NCBI GenBank assembly: GCA_037126765.1
Contig: JBBCBC010000022.1
Location: 15,033,758-15,097,757 of the forward strand
Direction of reading: 5' to 3'
Length of the DNA stretch: 64,000 bases
Source: Stenogyne calaminthoides
Taxonomy: Eukaryota; Streptophyta; Magnoliopsida; Lamiales; Lamiaceae
Of the stretch, positions 1 through 10,667 are shown piece by piece. Within the stretch, counting starts at the first letter, position 1; each line of letters starts with the position of its first letter. A model generated the notes under the pieces. The model saw only the letters and a program-made list of their open reading frames with translations, was not told the DNA's origin and searched no databases. The translations under genes and the position numbers were made by a program.

Positions 1-151
1 TCTTGTCATACGCATTCGATTATAAGCAAAACACAACACATGAGCTTAAAAGGGAAAAATCTGGAATCACCATTCCTTCACCCCTGTTTTATATTCATCA
101 CTCTTCATGTTTCGCTTCCGCACGCGCAAAATGGGTTTTCCCACTGGGGAC
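1..151 (+). repeat. 3' end fragment of a SIRE-type copia LTR
   Basis: This stretch aligns with the last ~150 bases of the solo LTR near 36211-36360: same order of the cgattataag box, the caccattccttcacccctg run and the acgcgcaaaatgggtttt run just before the LTR terminus. It stops at about 151, where the sequence switches into the middle of a different (Angela-type) LTR. The expected terminal ccaaca is not intact at the joint. The left part of this LTR lies outside the window. Confidence 0.75.
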
Positions 152-1210
152 AATAGATATTAATTAATATAAAGTTTGTTCAGTGACTTAATTAATTAAT
201 GGACTAAGATAATCTTAAACATGGGAAATAATGACGGGGAGCCATATTATACTAAAGTCGTAATATGGGTTAAAATGGATAGTTTAATATTAATTTTATA
301 GTGGAGTAAATTCATATTAATGGACTTTGAATAATATTTGGCCCAATATTATAGCTTCATAGTCCATTGGAGGTCCAATCTTAATTCTCCTAATGGCCCC
401 TCAAATAGCCCAAAATAAAGTCCAATTAATGAAAGAAAGAAGAAAATATTCTTGCCTAATATATCTTGTAATTTTCGAAAATTGTAGGAAAAGGGAGAAG
501 AAAGATTTTCTTGATTTTCTTGAAAAGATTTTATGGAAAGAGATAAGTATTCTTGGAATACATAATTATCCCATAAATTCAAGAAGTCAAATCTTGACTC
601 CTTCTTCTTTGTATTTTTCAAAAATATGGGATGAAAGGGGAATAAGATTTTTATGGAAAAATTTAATTAAGGAGAAAAGAATATAGGAAATATATTCAAG
701 ATTTCTTGGAGATCAAGAAAAAGATTTTCTTCCTTATATTTTCTTAAAAAAATCGGCCAACCCCTCCCAATGTATAGGGGATGAATTTTTCATTCCCAAC
801 TGCAATTCCACGTGTTGGAAATATTAGAAATCCACAAAGGTGGTGGCAAAATATTTTTAGTTTTCTCTCTTATTAAAATCGTTCGTGAGAATCCTCCCAC
901 CGGATTGCGTTCGTGGACTTGGGACATATCTGGGAAGGCTCTTTGGGTTGATCCATCGTCTCAACGGTTGTCTCTACATGAGGTTAGTAATCTCGTAACT
1001 CCTAGATTCCGCATGCTTAGGATTTACGTGGATTAAGTGTACGCATGTTGTTTATTCGCTTATTAATTCATGTTAGTAATTAATTCATGTTAGTAATTAA
1101 TTCATGTTAGTAATTTATGTTGAATTTGATTTAGGATTAATTTATGTTAGTAATTAATTGATTAATTTAAATATGTATTTAAAATTATCTCGAATTGATC
1201 CGGGTACCCC
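152..1210 (+). repeat. Truncated 5' LTR of element A
   Basis: Colinear with the 3' LTR from about 6474 to 7488, with scattered substitutions. The left edge starts inside the LTR, at agatattaattaatataaag. The right edge stops at acccctattt, before the terminal tcccaaca seen in the 3' copy. The TATA region, gtatagggg near 771-780, is changed from tatatagggg in the 3' LTR. Confidence 0.85.
1064..1114 (+). repeat. Three perfect 17-bp tandem copies in the 5' LTR
   Basis: The unit taattcatgttagtaat occurs three times head to tail (1064, 1081, 1098), and a related copy follows about 25 bases later. The 3' LTR of the same element has only a single comparable unit near 7415, so the expansion arose after insertion of element A. 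Confidence 0.9.
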
Positions 1211-1812
1211 TATTTGTTTAAATGTGTTTGCATGAGAATTGCTCAACGAAAAATCTCAAATTCAAAAATTACTAAGTATGTTTTAATAATTAATTTGGTT
1301 TTGAGTCAAATTAATTTTGACCTCCATGATTTATTTATTTGTGAAATCTTTTGGAGAAATTCCTCTACGGGACGGTCAAAAGATAGCTTTCACATGAATA
1401 AATTCTCAAAAGGATGATTGTGAATTATTATTAGTGGCGACGATGACCCTCCCACGAGGCTCTATCAAAACGAAGTAGTAATTCTGTATTTAATCATGGT
1501 TATTACTTAGGTATAAAATTGATATTCATATACTTCACCGAGTCCCTGTCAATTTTATATTGGTCAAGTGGGAGCCGACTATTAGTTTTTTTTTAATTAA
1601 ATGTTTGTAACTGTTCTTGTTTGTAACCTGCTTGAATGCGATTTAAATGATGACCCTCCCAAGAGGCTCATTTAAATCTGTTTTGAGATGTTGGCTGATG
1701 CATGTTCATATTTTTTTGAGATTTAAATATGAATCATGTGATCGAATTATGTGATTTTCTTTGTGTTGATCCGGATATTGACACAAGATGTATGTTTATT
1801 TTCAGTTTCATC
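1211..1812 (+). other. Leader (5' untranslated region) of element A
   Basis: Non-coding stretch between LTR remnant and gag. It matches the leader of element G from about 62676 onward, starting at gtttaaatgtgtttgcatgag. Relative to G, the primer binding site and about 1.7 kb of leader are missing. Just before the gag ATG both elements carry a pyrimidine-rich tract ending in cag. Confidence 0.7.
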
Positions 1813-2865
1813 ATGTCATAACTTTTTAATCCACTGTTCAATATACTGAAAGACAATCTGCTTACTGGTGAAAACTTCATTGTTTGGAAGCAAAAACTTA
1901 TTAACAACCTTGCTTCACATGAATTCAAATGGGTGCTTAACGTACCAAAACCCGAAAAACCAACCAAGGATGCCGGTATATGGGATGAGATGGAATATAG
2001 TGAATGGGAGCTAGGAAATGAATTGATAAGGGACCTTCATCAAGGATTTTCCACGGCTGCAGACATTATGGGAAATCTTGAAGCGATGTTCGCGCATCCG
2101 ACCCATATGGCAATCCAAAGCATTAAGCGTGACATGGTCAAGCTAAAGTTGGAAGAAGGAATGACTGCTAAAGAGCATATTCTTAGGGTTATGGTCATCT
2201 ATGAAGAATTGGCATATCTCGGCGAAAAATGTGACTTCAAAAGCAAAATTGATTTCATTCTCAGTTCTCTGCCAAAGAGCTATGATCATCCTTATGTAAA
2301 GTATCTAATGGAAGATATGGATTTTACTATGGACGATCTCATAAAGGTTGTTACTTTGGTCGAAGAGGACAATGAGCGCAAGAAAGTGAATTTGGTTACA
2401 AAAGGGTCTACTTCTCGTTCTAGGTCAATCGGTGGTAAGAACAATGAAGAGATAAAAATGATAAACCATTTCTATTCAAACTTCAAATATGATAGCTTGA
2501 GCAAGAGGATCTGTTTGGAATGCGGAGAAAGGGGACACTGGAGATGGGCCTGTTCCAATCCCAAAAGGAATGGAAAGAAAGGTAATTCTCACTCACTAGT
2601 TGTTGAAACTTGTTTGGCGGAGTACGTTGCTCATTCGTGGGTAGTGGATACGGGATCCACTGATCATGTTTGTTTCACATTACAGGGTTTCAAGTTAACC
2701 CGGCAACTTAGTGGAAGTGAGATCCTCATCACGCTAGGCGATGCTACGAGAGTGGCAGCTGAAGCAATGGGAGACGTGCACCTGTCTTTTGAAGACCAGT
2801 TTTTTAATTTTAAGAGATGTTCTTTATGTTCCTGTTTTTCGGAAAAACCTTATTTCAGTTTCTAA
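1813..2865 (+). pseudogene. Element A gag and start of protease, broken
   Basis: Copia gag followed by the aspartic protease start. The ATG at 1813 is chosen because the same context opens gag of element G (63275). Codon 3 is a stop (TAA, 1819-1821) where G has a leucine codon. The reading frame then continues through the gag body (UBN2-type, with the WKQKLINNL stretch near the N-terminus), a CCHC zinc knuckle CLECGERGHWRWAC at about 2515-2556, and the protease active-site region VVDTGSTDHVC near 2641. It ends at a stop after a frameshift near 2805; the real protein continues in the +2741 frame. In an intact element this would give the capsid-like particle protein and the polyprotein-cleaving protease. 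Confidence 0.85.
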
Positions 2866-5678
2866 ACTATTTATTGATGGATATTCTGTTCGTTTTAATA
2901 AACATGTTACTGTTTTACGTAACAATGTGATTATCTGTCGTGGAATTTTACGGAACAATCTCTATATTATTAACTGTGCACACCACTCACATAATGCATG
3001 TATAACACATCTACTATTTCATGTAAAAGAAAGCATTCGGCTAACGTGAACGAAACACTTCTTTGGCACCTAAGATTAGGTCATATTAACCCAAAAAGGA
3101 TTCAAAGGTTGGTTCGAGATGGTTCATTGGGGTCTCTCCAGATTGAACCATTTCCAACTTGCAAATCATGCTTGGAGGGTAAAATGACCAAGAGGGCACT
3201 TGGAGCCAAGGGGCTTAGAGCTAAGGAAGTGTTAGAAATCGTTCACACCGACGTGTGTGGTCCAATGAAAATCAAATCTAGAGGTGGCTACGAGTATTTT
3301 GTTACGTTTATCGATGATTACTCACGCTACAGATACATTTTCCTAATGAAGCATAAATCTGATACTTTGATAAATTCAAAGAATTTAAGGCTTAAGGAAT
3401 CATAAGGAAAAGACTATCAAGTTTCTACGATCTGATCGTGGAGGCGAATACCTTAGCGATGAATTTTTGAACTGCCTGTCGGAAGAGGGGATTGCATCCC
3501 AGTTGACTGCACCCGATACCCCTCAACAAAATGGGGTTGCAGAACGAAGAAATAATATGCTTCTAGAAATGGTAAGATCAATGATGAGTTATTCAAATTT
3601 ACCAAAATCAGTCTGGGGTTACGCTTTGGAAACAACGGCTTATATTCTAAACTTAGTGCCATCCAAATCAGTTCCTAAAACCCCAAGAGAATTGTGGACA
3701 AGGCGCAAGCCCAGCTATGGACACATCAGGATCTGGGGGTGTCCGGCATACGTGTTGGACAAGGAAGCTGGTAAGTTGGATGCACGTTCAGAATTAAGGT
3801 TGTTCATTGGGTATCCCGAAGGAACCAAAGGATGCATGTTCTATGGTCCCGAAGATCAAAAGGTCATAATCAGTATGCACTTTAGATTTTAGGAAGAAGA
3901 CTATATGAACGATAAAAAGCCTAGAAGTGAAATTACCTTGGAAGAACTTAAGGGGCCAACTCCATTGCCAACTGTACAAAATGATATACCAAACGTCACA
4001 CCTTTACAACAGGAACCTCATCGTAGTGGGAGGGTTGTCTGACAACCCGAGCGATTCTTAGGGATTGGAGAGTCTTCGGACATGATCTCAGGCAAAGAAT
4101 CAGATCCCTGGTCCTACAATGAGGCGATCAAAGACAAAGATGCAACCTCTTGGCAAATAGCAATGGAAGCCGAAATGGGTTCAATGGATCACAATAAAGT
4201 GTGGGACCTATTCGAACCACTTAATGGGGGTAAAACCCATTGGATGTAAGTGGGTATACAAGAGAAAAAGAGGACCGGACGGAAAGGTTGAAACCTTTAA
4301 AGCAAGACTAGTGGCGAAAGGATACACTCAGAAAGAAGGGATCGACTATGAGGAAACCTTTTCTCCAGTAGCCATGCTCAAGTCCATCCACATTCTCTTG
4401 TCGATTGCTGCGTATTTAGACTTTGAGATCTAGCAAATGGATGTCAAGACAACTTTCCTCAATGGAAGTCTTGACGAAGAAATCTATATGCAACAACCCG
4501 AAGGTTTCATTAAAAAAGGTCAAGAGCATCTGGTTTGCAAGCTTAAGAAGTCCATTTATGGGTTGAAGCAAGCATCCCGTGCTTGGAATCAGTGTTTTGA
4601 TCAAGCTATAAAATCCTACGGTTTTGATCAAAACAACTTTGAAAGTTGTGTTTACAAAAAGCGTGACGGAACTGCATTGGTATTTTTGGTACTATACGTA
4701 GACGACATACTGCTCATTGGAAACGATGTAAAGGTGTTATCGGACATAAGGTCATGGCTATCAAAACAGTTTGATATGAAAGATTTAGGGGAATCCGGTC
4801 ACATCCTAGGGATCAAGATCACTCGAGATCGCAGGAAAAGAATGATCGGGCTTTCGCAAGCCTCATACATAGATACTGTTTTGAAACGCTTCAGCATGCA
4901 AGATTCCAAGAAAGGCTTTGTGCCCTACAGACATGGAATCCATCTATCCAAAGAAATGTGTCCCAAAACACAAAATGATATAGATGACATGAAAGGCATC
5001 CCTTATGCTTCGGCTGTGGGAAGCCTCATGTACGCAATGCTATGCACGAGACCGGATATCTGCTTTGTCGTAGGCATGATAGCTAGATATTAAAGCAACC
5101 CTGGAAAAGAGCATTGGACTGCGGTAAAGAACATTCTGAAGTATCTGAAGAGGACACGGGACAGAATGTTGGTTTACCAGTTAGACAGTCTAATCCCCAT
5201 AGGTTACACAGACTCGGATTTCCAATCAGATGTAGACTCCAGAAAGTCTACCTTGGGTAGTGTGTTTTGCATGGGGGGAGGAGCCATGACATGGAGAAGC
5301 ATAAAGCAAAAATGCATCGCCGATTTTACCATGGAAGCCGAATATGTAGCTGCTTGTGAAGCAGTGAAGGAAGCGGTTTGGATCAAGAACTTCCTAGTGG
5401 ACTTGGACGTTGTCTCGGATTTGCCCAGCACAATCACAGTCTATTGTGATAATGCCGGAGCAGTTGCAAATTCGAGGGAATCGAGAGCACACAAGGCCAG
5501 CAAACACATTGAAAGAAAATACCATCTTATACGAGAAATCGTTAAGAGAGGAGACATTGAGGTGGCAAAGATTGCATCAGAAGACAACCTAGCAGATCCA
5601 TTCACAAAGGGTCTGCCTAGTACATTCGAGAGACATGTGGAAGGAATGGGTGTCAAGAACGTTGTCAATCTACTTTGA
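2807..5678 (+). pseudogene. Element A pol: integrase, reverse transcriptase, RNase H
   Basis: The coding sequence is spread over several frames. The GAG-pre-integrase zinc region has LWHLRLGH and CKSCLEGK (about 3060-3190). The integrase core shows HTDVCGP, RSDRGGEY and NGVAERRN, so the three acidic residues survive. Frameshifts lie near 3030, 3385 and 3890. RT starts near 4080 and keeps the YVDD box at 4695-4706. Two nonsense codons replace conserved residues: TAG at 4431-4433 (a tryptophan position before QMDVKT) and TAA at 5091-5093 (a glutamine position before SNPG). RNase H (5166-5678) retains TDSDF, MEAEY and YCDNAGA. The RT and RNase H wording is close to BARE/Angela elements. Not functional as it stands. 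Confidence 0.88.
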
Positions 5679-5778
5679 GTACAAGTGGGAGAAATTATTA
5701 GGTTCGTGTAGGGTGGCATTAGATGTCACATAGAACACGAGACATGTTGTAGAATACTTAAAAGCAGACTTTGAGTAT

Positions 5779-5788
5779 AGGTGGGAGA
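5779..5788 (+). promoter_or_regulatory. Polypurine tract of element A
   Basis: aggtgggaga lies directly before the 3' LTR and would prime plus-strand DNA synthesis. A second similar stretch (aagtgggaga) occurs about 100 bases upstream, near 5683. Confidence 0.75.
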
Positions 5789-5789
5789 T

Positions 5790-7498
5790 TGTTGGGGTTA
5801 TACTGAAAAGTATGCTTTTACTTTGTATAACCAAACTGAATTTTCTTATTTATATACTGAAATAAATTATTAATCATTGTTTCATTTAAATATGAATGAA
5901 TGTTATATATATTTATTGCAAACTCGTTCAATAAGTTAGTACATATTACGTTGTAGTTGATTTGGTGATACCAGATCACAGAAGATCAAATTAACAGCTC
6001 CTCGTAATTAAGTACAAATTCACAACCTAGATGGAAATGAGCAAACCATCATGAAAGGTTGATGTATAAGACTCAGATTGGCTTGTCTTGACCAAGAGAT
6101 TATACTAGTGCATTTGGATGCACTGAATAGGACCTACAGGAGGATAAATTCTTTGGTACTGAATATACAAGAATTAGACCTCAGTGGTGTGTTATTTCTT
6201 AATCTCCGTCCCTTAAATAGGGTCGTGTGAAATTAATAACTATTGCTTTGACTTATGATAGGAAGAGAGTCATTGTGATTCGATACCTTATATCTTGGGC
6301 AATATTGTTAATTACATGACGATTGGTGACATTTAATATGGAGAATCGTGTGCAAGTACGTCTTGCTTGATTTGTCCCCTTGGTGGGCTCAGAATCTTTA
6401 TCAGACCAAATCTTGCAAGCGGAAATTTATTTCCGATATGGATAATAATGTTGAGTTGTCTTTACTCCAAGGATAAAGATATTAATTAATATAAAGCTTG
6501 TTCAGTGGCTTAATTAATTAATGGACTAAGATAATCTTAAACACGGGAAATAATGACCGGGAGCCATATTACAGTAAAGTCGTAATATGGGTTAAGATGG
6601 ATAGTTCAATATTAATTTTATAGTGGAGTAAATTAATATTAATGGACTTTGAATAATATTTGGCCCAATATTATAGCTTCATAATCCATTGGAGGTCCAA
6701 TCTTAATTCTCCTAAAGGCCCCTCAAATAGCCCAAAATAAAGTTCAATTAATGAAAGAAAGAAGAAAATATTCTTGCCTAATATTTCTTGTAATTTTTGA
6801 AAATTATAGGAAAAGGGAGAAGAAAGATTTTCTTGATTTTCTTGAAAAGATTTTATGGAAAGAGATAAGTATTCTTGGAATACATAATTATCCCATAAAT
6901 TCAAGAAGTCAAATCTTGACTCCGTCTTCTTTGTATTTTTCGAAAATATGGGATGAAAGGGAATAAGATTTTTATGGAAAAATTTAATTAAGGAGAAAAG
7001 AATATAGGAGATATATTCAAAATTTCTTGGAGATCAAGAAAAAGATTTTCTTCCTTATTTTTTCTTAAAAAAATCGGCCAACCCCTCCCTATATATAGGG
7101 GATGAATTTTTCATTCCCAACTGCAATTCCGCGTGTTGGAAATATTAGAAATCCACAAAGGTGGTGGTAAAATATTTTTGGTTTTCTCTCTTATTAAAAT
7201 CGTTCGTGAGAATCCTCCCACTGGATTGCGTTCTTGGACTTGGGACATATTTGGGAAGGCTCTTTGGGTTGATACATCGTCTCAACGGTTGTCTCTACAA
7301 GAGGTTAGTAATCTCGTAACTCCTAGATTCCGCATGCTTAGGATTTACGTGGATTACGTGTACGCATGTTGTTTATTTGCTTATTAATTATTATGTTGAA
7401 TTGATTTAGGGTTAATTCATGTTAGTAATTAATTGATTAATTTAAATATGTATTTAAAATCATCTCGAATAGATCCGGGCACCCCTATTTTCCCAACA
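5790..7498 (+). repeat. 3' LTR of element A (1709 bp)
   Basis: Begins TGTTGGGG right after the polypurine tract and ends CCCAACA, giving perfect 7-base terminal inverted repeats. It contains a promoter with tatata inside a near-palindrome near 7083-7100. The family is the same as the LTRs at 57214-58412 and 59100-60928. Confidence 0.92.
7090..7098 (+). promoter_or_regulatory. Putative TATA box in element A 3' LTR
   Basis: tatatatag sits in cccctccctatatatagggg. The corresponding place in the related LTRs at about 58012 and 60529 reads ataaatagggg, so the site is conserved in the family. Transcription of the retroelement would start shortly downstream. Confidence 0.6.
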
Positions 7499-9747
7499 CC
7501 ATACTGTTCTAAGTTAAGAAGAGACTTAAAAGTTGGAATTGTTTTACCTGATAAAATTGAACACCCTATAAAACAGGTTAACAATACTAAAAAGTGGATT
7601 CATAAGAACATGTCATGTAATATTGTGTATACATCTTTGAAAGCATGTGTTCCTGGATCTTGGTACTTTGATAGTGGTTGTTCTAGACACATGACTGGTT
7701 AAATTAACTATCTGTCTAATTATACATCTTGTGATGGTGGTCATGTTACATATGGTGGTGGTTCAAAAGGTAAAGTTTTTGGAAAAGGAATATTGAATGT
7801 TCATGGTTTTCCAAAAGACAAATGTTTTACATGTCAAAGGTTTACTTGCTAATCTGATTAGTATTAGTCAGTTATGTGATGATGATTTACATGTGAAGTT
7901 TGATAAGAATTCATGTTATGTGTTTGACAAAAATGGTGAATGCTTAATGACTGGCAATAGATCTGCTGATAATTGCTATTTGATTGGTTCAAATCATGCT
8001 TGTAAAAGTACTAAAGCAGATGATATTATTTTGTGGCATCAAAAACTTGGTCATGCTAATTACAGAGGTATTCAGAAATTGCATAGACTGGGTGTTGTTG
8101 TTGGTTTACCTGATCTTAACTTTGAAAAAGGAAAAATATGTGGACCATGCCAGAAAGGTAAGCAAGTAAGGACAACACATCAAATGTTGTCAGCATGTAC
8201 AATAAACATGTGTTGTGAATTGAATCATATGGATCTAATGGGTCCTACGAAAACTGAAAGTTTAGGTGGAAAGAGGTATTCATATGTTCTCGTAGATGAT
8301 TTTTCTAGATATACTTGAGTTATTTTTCTAAAAGAAAAATCAGATACCTTTTCTGAGTTCAAATTTTTTTACAAAAGGTTTAAAATTGTTTTATGTTTAA
8401 AGATCAGTAGGATAAGGTCTGGTCATGGAAGAGAGTTTGAAAACAGATTGTTTACTAATTTTTGTAAAAAGAAAGATATTTTGCAAGAGTTTTCTTCACC
8501 TAAAACTCCTCAACAAAATAGAATTGCTGAAAGAAAGAATAGAACTTTGCAACAAATGGCAAGAGTTGTGCTAACCTCAAAAAGTCTTTCTAAGAAATTT
8601 TGGGCTGAAGCTTTGAATACTGCTTGTCACATTGTGAATAGAGTCTATATTCGTTCTGGTAGTAATCGTACTCCCTATGAGATTCTGAATAACAAGAAAC
8701 CAAATTTGAAATACTTCCATGTTTTGGTTGTGTTTGTTACATTTTGAATGATAGAGATCAGTTGCACAAGCTTGATTCTAAGAGTGATAAAGGATTTTTC
8801 TTAGGTTATTCTAAGAATAGCAAGGCATATAGAATCTATAACTTGAGAACTAATACAATGCAAGAATCTGTTAATGTGGTATTTGATGAACTTTCAAGTC
8901 TTGCAGGTAAAAATGTTGAAGATAATGTATCAGATTTGATAGAAGTATCCAGAAATACTGATGACGCTGAAGATAATAAGAATGTTGATCAGAATGTTCC
9001 TTCAACATCTGATGCAACATTACCCAAAAGTTCAAATACTGAGAATCTGTCATAAGATTCACAGTATCCAAAACATTTGGTTCCCTCAACAAAGATAATG
9101 AAAAGTCATCCATCAGATCAGATCATTGGAGAAGCTACCACTGGTGTACAAACTAGAAGAAGAATGGGTATTCATATCAATAACCTTGTAAGATCAGTTT
9201 GCATGCCATCCATATGCAATCAAGTAACTTTTGAGTGTTATCATTCTGAAATTGAGCCTAAAAATGTGAAAGAAGCTCTTGATGATGAAAAGTAGATAAA
9301 TGCTATGCATGAAGAGCTTAATCAGTTTGAAAGAAATGATGTTTGGACACTTGTACCTAGACCTAATTCTGATATTAATGTCATAGGAACAAAGTGAATT
9401 TTCAAAACTAAAACTGATGAATCTGGTAATATTGTGAGAAATAAGGCTATAAGTGGTATGTTGAAAATACCACTAGTATTGATAGCACATGATTTTTGGA
9501 AAGTGGTATTTTGACTGTTTATTGTGATAATACTAGTGCTATCAATATTTTCAAGAATCATGTGCAACATTCTTTGACTAAGCATATAAGTATAAGACAT
9601 CACTTTATAAGAGATCTTGTAGAGAAAGAAGTTGTGAAGTTAGAGTACATTTCTACTGAAAAACAACTTGCTGATATTTTCACAAAAGCCCTTGATAATG
9701 AGAGGTTTTTTTCACTTAGAAAATCTATTTGTCTTTGCTATATCTGA
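7499..9747 (+). pseudogene. Element C pol: protease, integrase, deleted RT, RNase H end
   Basis: Protease motif DSGCSRHMTG near 7670-7699 is followed at once by a TAA stop. The GAG-pre-integrase part has LWHQKLGH and CGPCQKGK (about 8030-8160). In the integrase core the second catalytic aspartate is lost: codon 8421-8423 is GGT, giving RSGHGREFE. The third acidic residue survives in NRIAERKNR. A TGA at 8316-8318 replaces a tryptophan codon, and a frameshift follows near 8735. RT is only its N-terminal start (up to about 9450); the sequence then jumps through a small scrambled junction to YCDNTSAI in RNase H, removing the whole RT active site. The protein ends near 9747. Not functional. Confidence 0.85.
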
Positions 9748-10667
9748 AAATAAACACTAGATGTTGTGACAAATGTTTCCCAACATTTGAAGTAATATTT
9801 TGGTTCTGATAATGAGTTTGTCTGTTGATTTTCTTATGTTTGAACTTTAAATGATAGTGTTATGATCTTATTGTTGAATCATGGTTTAGATACAAAGTCT
9901 TGGACATATCTCTTAAATGCATTGAAAAATAAAGCACAACTTATATGTGTAATCATTGAGTAACTATGGGAAACGGAGCTTGCTACTATGATGTTCTCTT
10001 TTCAAAAGGTGATTAAATATACATCCATATTTTTTCACAATCCACTGAGTAATTATGGGGCACGGAGCTCGCTACTACGGTGAACTCTCTTGAAAAGGTG
10101 GATCAATGTGAACATGTGTTTAAAAGAAATTTCAAAATATGCAACACTTTGATGATGAATTTCATGCAAAATTGAGCGTTGAGATATATGTGTACCGATA
10201 TTTTGTGAAACCTTAAGTGATTCAAACTTTATCTATCATACATGATTTGTTTAAATTTCTTCCTAAGTTGAATTCGCGGTTTTAAACATGTTATTTGAAC
10301 TGATATGAGGTTATTTTATTTTGGATATGGTTTCCTGGTTTTGAAAATGTTTTTGGTGGCTTTCTTCACATCACACGATCACTAACCTGCATTTTAGTGG
10401 GTGGTTACTTTTTGTTCCCTCTCCTATTCGGTTTTTGTGGATGTGTGTAATAACCTCCGTCTTGTTCTCTATTTATGTTCGACTTATTTGTGTTATCTGT
10501 ACTAAAAGCTGAAAACATTGTTGTTGCACATAGGAACCAAGGTTTGTTTGATTTACACTTGTGTTATTTCAATTATTTTTGGTCATTCGCTCCTTTTCTC
10601 TCCTATTTTTCATATAACATTATTTTAATCACTTGTGTATTATTTGATTGGACAGAATGGCGGTGCT
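9748..10667 (+). other. Spacer between pol and extra ORF of element C
   Basis: No coding region recognised. It holds a ~70-base box present twice as a direct repeat (about 9954-10026 and 10044-10116), each copy starting at an actgagtaa- or attgagtaa-like word and containing cggagct and gctacta. At the right end, 10542-10655 is U-rich in sense, begins gtttgt, ends with a tttgattggacag tract and so resembles a short intron just before the extra ORF. Confidence 0.55.

Larger units (their letters stand above)
152..7498 (+). mobile_element. Element A: Angela/BARE-like Ty1-copia retrotransposon, 5'-truncated
   Basis: Order of parts: LTR remnant, leader, gag with CCHC knuckle, aspartic protease, integrase, reverse transcriptase, RNase H, polypurine tract, full 3' LTR. 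Integrase before RT defines Ty1-copia. RT wording such as FLNGSLDEEIYMQQPEGF and YGLKQASRAWN is of the Angela/BARE type. The 5' LTR lacks its first ~690 bases and its last few bases, and the primer binding site is gone, so a target-site duplication cannot be tested. Several nonsense and frameshift changes make it non-autonomous. Immediately right of it lies the pol region of element C. Confidence 0.88.

Noticed and set aside
349..686. ORFs of 90-97 codons in the element A LTRs (also near 6671-6966)
   Set aside because: They occur on both strands of LTR DNA, are not conserved in frame between the two LTRs, and have no recognisable domain.
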